Position numbers and translations under genes: made by a program. From Cloeon dipterum (lineage: Eukaryota > Arthropoda > Insecta > Ephemeroptera > Baetidae), in contig NC_088788.1 of the NCBI RefSeq assembly GCF_949628265.1, positions 14,012,001 through 14,076,000 on the forward strand: a stretch of DNA of 64,000 nucleotides, in the 5' to 3' direction. Below, one piece after another: positions 40,983 to 52,604 of this stretch. The notes under the pieces were generated by a model. That model saw nothing but the letters and a program-made list of their open reading frames with translations. It was not told where the DNA came from and did no database searches. Every line of letters starts with the position of its first letter. The first letter of the stretch is position 1.

Positions 40983-41935
40983 AAAAGTCGATAAAGATAG
41001 AATAGACTGCAAAATTGACGCATTTGCATTTGCAAAATTTAATAAATAGCACATTTTCCCCACAAGTAATATTTGTAATTCTTTGCAAAAATTTAATGTA
41101 AAATTACTACAAAATCTCCATATTTTCCGATTTTTCCATTTTAATGATAGAGGTTCGACTAAAAACGTGAGAGTTTCTGAATTTCAGGCGATGCTCTTTT
41201 GGGCAGGCACTGTTGGGCAACGAACTATTGAGTGAATTTTTTAGGCTAATAGTAGCTAATCCTTTTCAGTCTTTCACTTGGCAATAACGAGATTTTCTCG
41301 CTGTGCTATTATAAAGTGCGACTTTGCAATATACCTCGTGAAAAAGACAAAATCGCTTAGACCACGGAAAAGAATACACAAACATGTGAGCTAGGGCTCT
41401 CTTAAGTCTGCAAATATATAATAGCATAGATATGCAGAATTGCGAAATGAATAGAATAATTTAATTTATATTTATGCTATGTTTACCTTTGAACTTTGAC
41501 TGTGCTTGGGTATTAATTAATAAAAGGTAATGACTTGTCAGGAAAGGAACAAAAATATCCTATTGAAGTAGTTTTGGTTGTTGGTTGACCTACTTTAGTA
41601 GCATCTCAAATCGAATCATTGCCTTCATTTTGTTTAGCCAAAGAAAATGCTAGTTTGAAAAGAGAAAAGTGTCAAACAAAATGTTTTGCAGATTTGCAGT
41701 GACGCTTGTGAAGAGGATTTTCTCATCCTCGCCCTTTAGCAATGACAGCGAAGTGGAACTTTTCTGATTGTAGGCTGCACGGGGCGCGTGCGGCGCCACT
41801 ACAATTATTATATCACCTTTTTATTAAACCTTCTTGCGGCAACGGCGGCGGCGATACAGTGCATTTGTTGTGTACGCGTGTGATATAACAGAAAACGAGT
41901 AAAGTGAACTACATAATTGCACGGCCACGTGCTCA

Positions 41936-42627
41936 ATTCGCAAGTAGACACTGCACGCACGCGGACACACGTGCGAGCATCACTATTATATAGAGAATGA
42001 GGAAAAATAACCATAGCCACAACGGCGGCGGCTGCTGATGCTTCTTGAACATCTACTGAAGTCACTGGTTTATATTCTTTGAAAGGTTAAACTCTGTTAT
42101 TACTCGCTAGAAATTGGCCATGCTCGAAGGAAGAATCGAATTTCAATCGTGCCTTCTGATTTTTAAATATTTTTCTATATTTTGCTTGGCAATATTTTCT
42201 TTACTGTCAGTTGATTTTATGATACAAGCAAACGCTCTTTATTGATCTTCAAGTAAATTCAGTCTCAAAACATTTCCCTATCAAGGAAACAACTCGTTAC
42301 GAATCTTTACGCTTTCTATTTTCAATGAGACCGCCTGCATACAAAAATTAAGATCAACAAGACAAACTAATTGTAACTTAATTAGAAAATGTGGACTAAA
42401 CTATCTGTAATATCCATAAAACCAATTATTGTGAAAGAAAAATGTGAATTAGTTTGGCCTCTTCTTTTGTAATCTGGTGCGACGGGCGCGTGACACGTGC
42501 GTGAAAAAGCAAAAGTTACGCTGGTCAAAAACGAGCGACACGTGTCGTGTGGAGTAGCAACATAATTATGTGAAGGTCGGTGCACCTGAAAGGCGTTGAC
42601 GGTGAAGGGCAGATTTTGGTCCACGTG
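41936..42627. promoter_or_regulatory. Cluster of CACGTG E-boxes upstream of the P450
   Basis: Canonical E-boxes CACGTG occur at 41936, 41968, 42494, 42539 and 42622. Two further copies lie at 39957 and 40034, close to the first P450 exon. Such sites bind bHLH factors such as CLOCK/CYCLE, USF, MITF/TFE or Myc/Max. The nearest gene is the P450 about 1.7 kb away. Function is inferred from clustering only. Confidence 0.4.
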
Positions 42628-42817
42628 TGGAAAAGCAACCGAAACCAGAACAACAGAAATTTCTTAAGCGGTTTTGGCGCCGCTTCCCAAATAAATAAAT
42701 TTTTTCTCTGGAAGATTCTCTCGAGTCCAAATGGGTCACACTTAAATGGGTTATATCTCTTAAAAAAATGTGCAATAATGATTACTTACATTATCTTATT
42801 TTATTAAATCGTATGCA

Positions 42818-42830
42818 TGACGTCACGTCA
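42818..42830 (+). promoter_or_regulatory. CRE palindrome with adjacent half site
   Basis: TGACGTCA followed directly by CGTCA is a full cAMP response element plus an overlapping half site, the target of CREB/ATF bZIP factors. It lies 190 bp beyond the last E-box of the neighbouring cluster. Confidence 0.35.
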
Positions 42831-43326
42831 GATCTGCAAAGCAAGTTGGCCGTGACACGTATATCGCCAATAATTAATTATAAATTGCAAACTACGGGAT
42901 TTGCATTATTTTCCCACTCTATTGCTCAGAAATTGAATATCTGACCCACTGGTGATAGCGCAGGAAGGTTAAAGCGGTTAAAGAAGAGCAAGCATAAAAA
43001 AGTTGAATTTTTAAAACCGTAAAATATAATAATACGGTGATATTTAACTTGGCAACTCGTTTTTTTTTAATTTGCTAATTTTGGTTACATCTTTCAGAAT
43101 TTAAAATAACCCTGGTTCAAGTAAACTGTGTGTTCATGCACCCGTAAACATTATATTTAAATTCTTTGATTGCCCTGAAAATACAATAATATTAAAGCAT
43201 TTCCTTAAAATCAAAATATTTCAGCGTCATAATTATCGCAGTGCAATTACTTTTCATCGTGCAAAAACTATGAAGAACCCTAGAAAAATAACATATATTT
43301 TGAGCAAGTAAAAATGAAACAAAAAA

Positions 43327-43398
43327 TTCCGGTACCGGGAATCGAACCCGAGCCTCCTGGGTGAGAGCCAGGTATCCTAGCCACTAGACCATACCGGA
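43327..43398 (-). tRNA. tRNA-Glu (CTC)
   Basis: This 72-nt gene reads TCCGGTATGGTCTAGTGGC at its 5' end and folds as a cloverleaf. The acceptor stem TCCGGTA/TACCGGA pairs perfectly. The anticodon arm is CCTGG-CTCTCAC-CCAGG, giving anticodon CTC for GAG codons. The T arm has GGTTCGATTCC, the B box, and the A box is TGGTCTAGTGG. Discriminator base A is followed at once by a run of T on the minus strand (43321-43326), a RNA polymerase III terminator. There is no intron and no encoded CCA. Confidence 0.97.
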
Positions 43399-46300
43399 CT
43401 GTTGAAATGGAACTGGGAAATTTGTATTAATAAATGGTTTAGACTGCTTGCGTAAATTCAAAATAATTTTTATCATTGGAGAGACTAAATATTAATTAAA
43501 ATTACTTATTTGTATAATAATTAATACAATTCAACTCTTTATCATGAAATAAATTACCCTTTAATTTTTTATTTCAATTTTCAACCCGAAATAATTCAAA
43601 AAACTTACAGTAGAAATTGCAAATATAATTTTACTTTTCGTAGTATTTAACTGCTAACCTTTTTACCTTTTCCTGATCTGTTATCCTGTTTTTTTTACCA
43701 ATTGACTTTAAACGAGAGGTAACAATGATACTAAAAAAACATTCTTAGCTCGATATCTGGCAAAACACGGTGTTTATGAAGAATTCGACTGATTTGCTAC
43801 AGACCAAACCGTTTTTAATGTTCAAATATTTGCTCGAATAGCACACAATAGTGAATTTGATAATTTTTGTTGCAAATTATAAGGAGTGCATTCTCGACAT
43901 GTTTAAGATCAGTCAATTTTTAAGCGCCTTAAGTGTGGTATGAATAGTGTTGTTGAGAGTAATTTTGTGCAAAAGCTTCATGATGGATGTGGAATTGAAG
44001 AATTGTTCGTAGGGATCCGCAGCATCCAGCTCAGGTGTTGTAGTGTGGCTGTAGCAGCGGCGACACGCGCTGCTCCTTGCTCCTTGCACGCTACACGACG
44101 GCCTTGGCACGGGTCACTCCTGCTTTCTCGCACTTGTCTCCTGCGACGCGTTCCCAATTGGCAGCATCTCCACATTTGCACACACGCGCAAGGCTACACA
44201 CAAAATGTTCAAAATAAGTGTCACAATCCTTGTTTTTGTGTTCTCTTGTTCCCCTTCCATCCGCAATCAAATATGCATCTGCACTTGCCCAAGCTTTTTT
44301 CTACAGTATCTTAGGACTGGCTCTTTCTAAATTTAAATTTGCTTTGTAGGAAAATTTCTCTTTTGTTCTGTTTTACTCCCATGTAATTAGAAGAAGATGT
44401 AACATATTTAACTGTCGTATTTGTTAAGGCTTTTGAACCCTTTTACCGCGGTATTTCCTATTTTTGCCACTTGTCGGGTGTCTCTTTTCAGAAGCTAGAT
44501 GAAATAATGATATTAACAGCACGTGTCGCATGGTGAATTCTTCTCCAACGGAAACCAGTCTTGTTTGAGTTCAATTTAGGCAAAAGCTTTACAAAGAGCA
44601 AATTTACCACCTAGTCTCAATTATGCTCTAAGCCAGAAACTATTATTTGAACAAAATGCTTCAAGGAATTGACGCATAACCGCTTATTATAGTGTAGCTC
44701 TCCGCCCGCAAAATATACAGCAGCAAAAATCAATAATAGAAATTCAAGGTCAACTCCTGTGGTTGTTATTTTGTCGAAATTATTAAAACACATGAATATG
44801 AATCAAATGAAAATAACATTGACTGAAAAAATCGCCAAGCCATCGAGGAAGATTATTATGCAATAATACATATAACATTGCCGCTGGCAATATAACTGCG
44901 CTGCGCGTTTTCTTTATAATTAATCCAGGAACTGTCACATTGTTGCAAAAGAAACGGCAAGTAGTTGTATGTAATTAAACAATCGCTCTAGCTGTTATTT
45001 CCACTTGTCCGACGATTCCCAGCAGCGCAAGGAGATGTAAAATGATACACGCACGCTTTTCCAACACATCACATCTTGGTACAACATCGTAAGGTTTATT
45101 CAATAATTTAAATATAAATTAAAATCTTCTGATTGGTCCAGCACTCCAGTTCGCTCTTTTCTCCTCACAGTCAGTAAAATCTTTTTCCATCGATCATTCT
45201 TCGTTTAATTTGTGTTGATCCTGCAATTCAAAAAGTGTTTATTAATACAATTTTAATCTTAGAGTATGACACTTTCTAAGCCAAATGCAGAATTGTGTGT
45301 GTTTTCTAAATAACCATTTACAGTTGACGAAATTCGATACGTTCTACCTTTACTCGTATATCCGCTTTCGTACAAAGTGATAAATCTATAATTAACTTGA
45401 CAGATCGGATTTCATTGAGATGTGTACCGACGGCTTCCATTACTAGCAAGTCTACGCTGGAGAGTAATTTAATTACAGTATTGTGTAATTATAATCACCG
45501 TATATTTCGTGTTAATGCTGTGGTCGACGGAAAGTTATTTTAAGGAAATTGTAACAAGATGAACCTGAAGGAAAAATAGTTGCTCTCTATCTTAGTCATA
45601 ATTCAACAGCAGATTGAAAAGAAAAAAGCATTTTAGAAATATCTGGTTGATTAAAAAAAAAAATATCAGATCGTTGATTTAGTTTTCGATCCGTTGATAT
45701 TTTGGCGATGATTGGTTAAACAATTTCCCGAAAAATATAGATAAATATGCCAATCAAATCACACAACTTTAAAAGAACTCTTTTTTACTTAAAAAAGCTT
45801 AATTTCATTGGACATATCTTTTTTACTTCGTAATTTTACCATGTCACCGCTGCATCGAACGTATATACAGACTGATTTATTGTTGTTATGTCAGTCCCGA
45901 GACATTATTATTTCATCAAGACTTATAAAAGTGCACTCGTACTGCTCACAATTTATTCATCCTTCATTCTTTGTCTGAGCAAAAGCAACTGTGTCTGAGT
46001 GAAAAGCAACTGTATTACAACACCAAGCGAATGAAGGTGCATAGGTGTAGCAATAATCGTTCTATCTATAAATGATTCATGTATTTACAATAATATTGTG
46101 ATGAGGGGCAATTTTCTCCTGAATTTTATAAATGGGATTATTATATATTGAAGCCGAAATTAATTGCTCAATAAATTTCAATTGTTTATTATTTTATCAT
46201 TTAATTTATTTTTTGGTAAATTTGCGTAAGAAACCCGTGTATAGGATTAAAAACTAAAGACTAACCGGTTAAATAGAAGTATTCTGTAGAAAATTACCGT

Positions 46301-46616
46301 CCATTTACTGATTGTCAGCACAAATCGTACGCAAGTGTATTTTGTGCCAATTAAAAGACAGCTCCGAACCCGTATAATAACGGTTGATGGTCAGTTTCGT
46401 TGCAATTTCCTTGCTTTTGTTTGGGACTTTGAAAGGAGTGAGGTGGAGCAGTCAATGGGCCAGCAAGATAAAGAGTATAACTGTTCGGGTCCATCGTGAT
46501 GACCCAGTTCTGCACGGTGAAAAGCGCGCACGTGTCTTTTTCGCGAGCAAAGCCGTTCACCCTGATAAGTTTATCGCGACCAAAAGTTTTTGAAGAAATA
46601 ATACCTGCGTTTTCGT

Positions 46617-48370
46617 TTATTTGACGAAATTGCTGCAACAACACCTGGTGATCAAACTGTGCTCCTGGCAAGTGTTCGCGTGCAGAAAACTGCAATCGGC
46701 GTAACGACACTCGGGCGGCAAATGATGCTGACGGCCTGATCGGACACCAAATGGAGGACCGCCGCCGATGCAGCAGCACGCGTCATGCAGAAGTTTGTCC
46801 GAACAGTAGCCGTACACGGAGGAATCGCAGTAAGGACAGTAGTTTTGCCTCATCAGCGGGTTGAGGCTCTGTCTGAACAAGGCTGAAATCACAAATAAAT
46901 ACGTTGTGGACCTTGGATTTGAATTTTAATCTGACAAAGTGCTTTCTAAAATGTGATTAGGTTTCTATTTTTCTGGTGGGCTTTCAATAAATTCAAAATG
47001 TTTCTGGTGGTTCTGGAAATAAAAAAGTCAATTTTAAGTTGAAATTTAATCAAACCCTTCCTATCACTCATTTCGATAATGACGAAAATTTAGCTTCAGA
47101 TCACAATTTCCCCATTGATTGATTTTGTATTTTTTTTCATTTACGAAAAAAAAAATAATCAAAATTTTGCTTTAGTGAAGCCGTCAGACTTACACGTAAA
47201 AGCTATTTTGGCTAAACTGTGAAAGAGAATGGCAGCCTCTGAAATATTGATAAAAATTTCTAGGTGAAAAATAACATAAAGTCTGAACCCATCTAGGAAA
47301 GTTACTTTTATCGTTTTTAAAATCATCTAAATTTCGCAAACCTAGAATTTTGATGAGAAGTCGAGATTTTCGGATGTTTTTTTTCTCAATGGTCTGCAAC
47401 AAAATTGATATTGAACTTGACATACGTATTTCTCCAACCTTGATACTTGCACGGCTTCATCGCGCAAGGATTGGAACACACTTCTGCATCGTTATAGAGA
47501 ATATTTTATTAATCCTTTTGAGTTGTGTTGCATAGCAAGTTTTTCATTGCAGTGCATCACGCGAGAGAGTTGCCTCTTTTCACAGTTATTTATGGAAAAC
47601 GTAAGAAACTAGGAAGTTGTAACAATTTTATCCCTTAACAGGCGCTATAGACAGATACTACTTGCTTTGAGTTTTTTGCCTCACAAATAACTGTTTAAAT
47701 CGGATTGAAATGTGATTTGAATTTAAGTTCAAATTTATTCAGCACTGGCAGGTCATTTAGATGAGCATCTTGGTCTCAAGACCGGTTGTAGCAACGCTGT
47801 AGCAACCTTACGAGTGACATCTTGACCCTTTTCAGAGACGCAGATTTATTTGCATGTACTTAAAAGAACGAAACCAACGGGTGATCATTCGTTCATCATT
47901 TAATATACCACCTCTATTTGAATTTAAATTGTTTCATATGGAAATTAAATAACAAAAAAATTATCTGTTTTCAAAACAGGAAAAATAATAGGTTGTTAGT
48001 TTGTTGATGAAGTACGCGAATATTTTAAGCTTTTCCTGATACAAAATAATTTTTATTGAATTTTCTGCAGAAGAAATTTGTTATTTTTTTAAAAAAAAAA
48101 TATTTATTTGTAATCAATCTGTGCTGAAATCCAGTGGGACATTTTAATTGGGTACAAATAAAAACCTATTTTAATAAAGATCGAGCGTCGGATTAAAAAT
48201 TTGCTCGCACAAATTTCAGTTAATTTTTTCTCTGGCAAAAGAATGAGCATGATAAATATAATGCCAAAAATACCTGTGTATGCCTTGCTACCCTGGAGAA
48301 CGGTGAAGGTCTGTGCCAAGGCAACCGTGGCACAGAGCAGCAGGGCTGCGGAAACGAGTGCTCGCGTCAT
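46617..48370 (-). CDS. Secreted cysteine-rich protein A (double CCC module)
   Basis: Two exons, 48274-48370 and 46617-46882, separated by a 1.39 kb phase-1 intron, give 120 residues. The signal peptide is MTRALVSAALLLCATVALAQ. The mature part has two modules. The first is YCPYCDSSVYGYC, then eight residues, then CCC, matching C-x2-C-x7-C-x8-CCC. The second starts ECRYADCSFLHANTC, then eight residues and CCC, matching C-x4-C-x7-C-x8-CCC. The chain ends SNFVK. The AATAAA at the stop codon may also be the polyadenylation signal. I do not recognise the family; the disulfide-rich secreted form suggests a venom-like, cuticular, immune or peptide-hormone role, all unproven. Two relatives lie to the right on the same strand. 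Both modules sit in one exon here, unlike in the relatives. Confidence 0.75.
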
Positions 48371-49939
48371 CGTGGCGAAGAAGACACTCCAGATATCGGA
48401 CGGCAGGTCGGCATCCGCGGTCACAGATGCCCCGTTTTCACGAGTCACGTGACCGCAGTACACGGCAGGTCGACGACACCTGGCGGGATGTGTATCAAGA
48501 GGCTGTGGGAAAACCCTGGCACCGCCCCAGGGGTTGCTGCCGTCGGGGGACGCTGGATATCAAGACTCGAGCGCGCCCCTTGACGACAGATTTAATATCT
48601 ATATTTTTATCTTACGGCTGCAGGGGAGGATTTCATCTGAAAAATAGTTTTTATGTTTTTTTTTTATTTTAGATGATAAAAATTCATGCACTCGGCAATC
48701 GTCACAAAATCAGCACTAATTTATCCAATGGAGGTCAATGGAGGTGCTATCTAAATGCTACACTATACAGATTGCGTTATATTTTTTGTTTTCTTCTCTC
48801 AACAAATGAAATATCGTGTTTTAATTTTTCAATATTTACAAAAGAAATTCTCGAAACCTAAAGAAAAATCGATGCAATTCGAAAATTATTACAAATTAAT
48901 AAGGGATTTAGAAAATAGCGTTGCTGTATGTGAAAGTTAAAAACGCTAAATTTTTGTCTCGTTCACAGTAACATTTCTGCTCTTTATAACCTCTTCAATT
49001 AAAATTAGGCAGGCTTTAAATCCCCAAAACATGGGCCATAATTACACCCTTTCAGAGCGAATAATTTAAAATATAAATTTTTATTGAAGGCCTTGTTCGA
49101 ATTCAAGGGGAGATATTTTTTATATTTCACTCACCAACATCTTGTCAAAGTCCGTGTATGAGGGAAAATTCGTGCAAATACACTTTTGAAAATAAAAATG
49201 CATTAAATAATTTTTATAACTTACTTTAATCATTTTCCTTCTAAAACGACAACATTCGAAAACATTATACACCCAATTAATCAAAAACAAATCTAACAAG
49301 CCGAGAAATTCTCTTCCAACACGGTTGGAGGGCATCGAGGAACTTTCATTTATTAAAATTTGACGATCATGCGAAATTTAATCATTCGCACACATGAGTC
49401 CAAACATTTTTGGCAAAGCGGTGAAAATTGTTCGCTGAAACGAGCGAGAGTGCACAGCCAGACCTGTTGTTCTGCGGTGACGTCATCACCTGAGGAGCAG
49501 CATTGGCAATGTTGCGAGAAGTGCGGCGAGACCTCCTCGCGCCACATGTGCGCCTGATACCAATTTGTTGTGCCCTGCAATATTCATATTAATATTACTC
49601 TTTCCGCCATTAATTTATGAAAAACAAAGAAAGCAAGCGGACAGCCGCCGCCAGTCCGCCAAATTAAAAAACACAACAAGGCAGCGAGCAAAAATACAAA
49701 ATGTAGCGTGTGAGTGTGAAGCCCGCCGCGACGAGTAAGCTGTGCCGCCACGCGTGCGTGTCGAGCGGGTGGCCTGCCAGCCGGTGACGTGTGTTATTTA
49801 TTTTTTGCCATGAAACAGTTTTATTTTTGCTGTGCTAATTTTTACCTGTGAACTGATTTTATAAAATTATTTCAACAAAAAATTCATTCTTACAGTTTTA
49901 AAAAATTAGGAAATAATTACGACAGTTTCAAGACAGATA

Positions 49940-52604
49940 TTATTGCAATTTTTGGGCTGGTGAAAGTTGAAAAAACGCGGACAAACCAGCCGATGACGTT
50001 ACGTGGCTTGAAGGGTCGTCCGCCAGGGCAAACGAACCGTTGTAACCTTGCACTGGTGGGTAAAAACCAGCAAACGATTGAGAGGAGGACTGGGATGAGG
50101 ATTGGGCGAAGGTCTCGGGACGGTGGGGCACTGGGTCCCCACCAGGTTCTCTATCATCCAGTGGAAGGCCGATCATGGAGAATAGAGAGGCCAGCAAACC
50201 ATTGTGCGTGGGGCGGGATGGAACTGAAAATCATGGGGTGAAAACCAGCATGCGATGGAATCGACAAGCAGCTTCGTCAAAATGAGGGTGCGATATAATG
50301 TGGCAATAAGCGCGAAATTGTCAGAAGAAAAGAGTCTAGACAAAACAGTTAGAAGATTTTAGCAGCTGAGTTTTCAAGATCAGTCATTTTTTTAAATTAA
50401 ATATCCAGAATAAACATATTGAAATTACTTGTAGCCGACAAATTCTAGATGCAAAAAGAGCATGATGAAATGTTTAAAAATGACAAGTCGTGGCCTAGTT
50501 TACTCACAGGTTTTCTGCAGAATGTGTTTGCAACAGCACTCGAAAATCCGGCTGTATATTCCACAGTTTCCTGCAACTGGGAAGCAAGGCGGCGACGGTG
50601 GCAATGCGATTTTACATTTGTGAGGCACGAACGGCATAGGTTCTGAAATGCATATTAAAAATATCCTCAGCTCTCTATTCATTCTTATAATATTTCACAA
50701 AAAAAAACTTTTGGAAATATATTTTGAACTGTGTCTATTAATAGCCTTTATTTGATGACAAAATTTGAAATAAACAGTGCCAAATTCCAATTCAATCCTA
50801 TTTTATTTATTTATTTCTAATTACAAGTATGAAAAAAAATTTATTTTAGCTGTCGTAGTGAGAAGCAGATTGGAAACGAGCTAACTGTGATTAAACATTC
50901 AGCTTTAAATAGCTTCTCGAAAGAATTTCAAACGCTTCCGAATTCAGCGAAAATTTCCTCGACGGACTAATTATAAGTGTTTAAGAGGGTCGTTATAAAA
51001 ATAAACAGCTAGGCGCAGCTCTCTGGCCCGTCTTAGTGCTGGTGCAATTTTCCTAATATGTGTCCAATTTTGGTTATAGTTTAAAACCTCACCTGTGTCT
51101 TTGTCGCAACAGCAATGATCGCTGATCACCGTGTCCATGCAGTAAAGTCTCTCTTCCAAGGAACACTTGCCGCATCCGATTGCATCACTCACTCCTGAAT
51201 ATATTTTATTTATTTATTTAAGAATAAGCTATGATTAGAAAAAACCTAACAACTATTAGGAAATATTCATATTTGAATTATTTGATGTAGTGCGGAACAC
51301 GTTACGTGTTGGTACACCTTGTACATTTTTCTTCAAAGTTTTTGTTTTCATGTCTCTTATCTGCAGTGCAAGGAGGAAACAGAATAGCAGCGCATTACAC
51401 GATAATAAATATTTGCGAATAAAAAATGTCAGTGAGTGAGACGAAAATTGATTAATTATTTTTAAAACAAATAGTTCAGTGCGTCCTTTAAAATGCGTGT
51501 TGCTCAAGAGGATGATTCATCATACGCAATAACAAAAAACTTCAGCTGAGAACAAGTTTCCTCTACATGGCAAAAAAACCTTCTTTAGGTTAAATATGAA
51601 TCAATCGATCTACTTGCTGTTGAGCTTTTTTAATTTTGCTATTTAATATAAACGCTCGTTAAACACCTTGCCGTTTTTTATTCCTTTTTAAACCAGCATT
51701 CGGCTCACTTTGTGGTAGTTTCAAGCCCCGGAAGGAGCACAATATTTCGTAATCAACTTTGGAATGTCACATGTATGTTTTGTTAGAAAACAACAACAAG
51801 AATCACTGGTTTTATTTTGCAGTGTCCTCAATCAGACAAGTTTTAAGACGATAATCGAAAATGGAGTGAAAATTCAGTTTACTGTGCGGCATAGATAAAT
51901 TAAATTAGGGAATCAATTATTTTTAAATTTTATTTTTGCTAAAACTTGAGATATTTTGCGGTTTGGTTATATTTCCTGCGCTCTGCCAACTATTGCTGAC
52001 ACAAAAAACAGCAAATTATTGAGAATTAAAATTCAATATAAAACTAAATGGGCAGAAAGTGACTGAATTTGACCTAATTTACCAAATCTCTGAATTGGTA
52101 AAAGTTCACTCACCGAAATAAGCTTGTGAAGAAATTTAAAATTTCCTGACGAATTATTTACTTTTCAATGAGAAGTTCCAATCAGAAAATTGTTCTAACC
52201 ACTATCTAATCCTCATACTGAATGAATGCTCTACATTAACATAACCTACTTATTTGTGGTTCAAAATCTCATATCAATTCTCAGTCTTTCAAGGAATATT
52301 GAGGTAAAAAAAATCTCTAGCATTTACTGAAATTTAAAAACAAGTATGATGCATTTACTGAGTTAGTAATTTTGAAAAAAAAATCAAAGTAAGTCTGTAC
52401 ACTGCACTGACCAAGTTTGGTGGTGTCGAGCTTGAGGGCAGCATCCATGGCCTGTTTTTTGGTGACGATGTGGTCGATCAAGGTGTTGGTACGCTCGTCC
52501 ACGCCCTGCACAACGCCTGTGACGACCTCCGGGGTGGGCGCCTCGGTGGCGGCGTCCAGGTGGCCGACCAGGGTGGTCATGAGCAACAGCAGCAGCGGCT
52601 GCAT
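49940..52604 (-). CDS. Secreted cysteine-rich protein B (double CCC module, Ser-rich tail)
   Basis: Proposed exons are 52412-52604, 51093-51194, 50508-50642 and 49940-50223, all joined by phase-1 introns, giving 237 residues. The start MQPLLLLLMTTLVGHLDA is a signal peptide. A spacer rich in Thr and Val follows. Module 1 (own exon) is C-x2-C-x7-C-x8-CCC, from GCGKCSLEERLYC to DHCCC. Module 2 (own exon) is C-x9-C-x6-C-x8-CCC, ending FECCCKHILQKT. If the third intron is not spliced, translation stops at once after CE, giving a 145-residue form; that TAA overlaps the donor gtgagtaa. The last exon encodes a Ser/Gln-rich tail (ETFAQSSSQSSSQSFAGFYP) and is the least certain part. Function unknown. 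Confidence 0.65.

Noticed and set aside
41808-42065. Minus-strand ORF starting MTSVDVQEASAAAAVV
   Set aside because: Starts plausibly, but is of mixed low complexity with no signal peptide, domain or partner exon; it lies in the E-box-rich region.
43940-44314. 124-codon plus-strand ORF
   Set aside because: No family features, no splice context and a shadow ORF on the other strand; treated as chance.
46351-46779. 142-codon minus-strand ORF overlapping cysteine-rich gene A
   Set aside because: It is in another frame of the same exon; gene A has a signal peptide, matched phase and repeated cysteine spacing, this frame has none.
49353-49580. Minus-strand exon-like stretch encoding HCQCC beside a 55-nt GT-AG intron, between cysteine-rich genes A and B
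   Set aside because: The expected C-x7-C-x8 cysteines are missing and no signal-peptide exon was found; it may be a decayed relative but cannot be supported.
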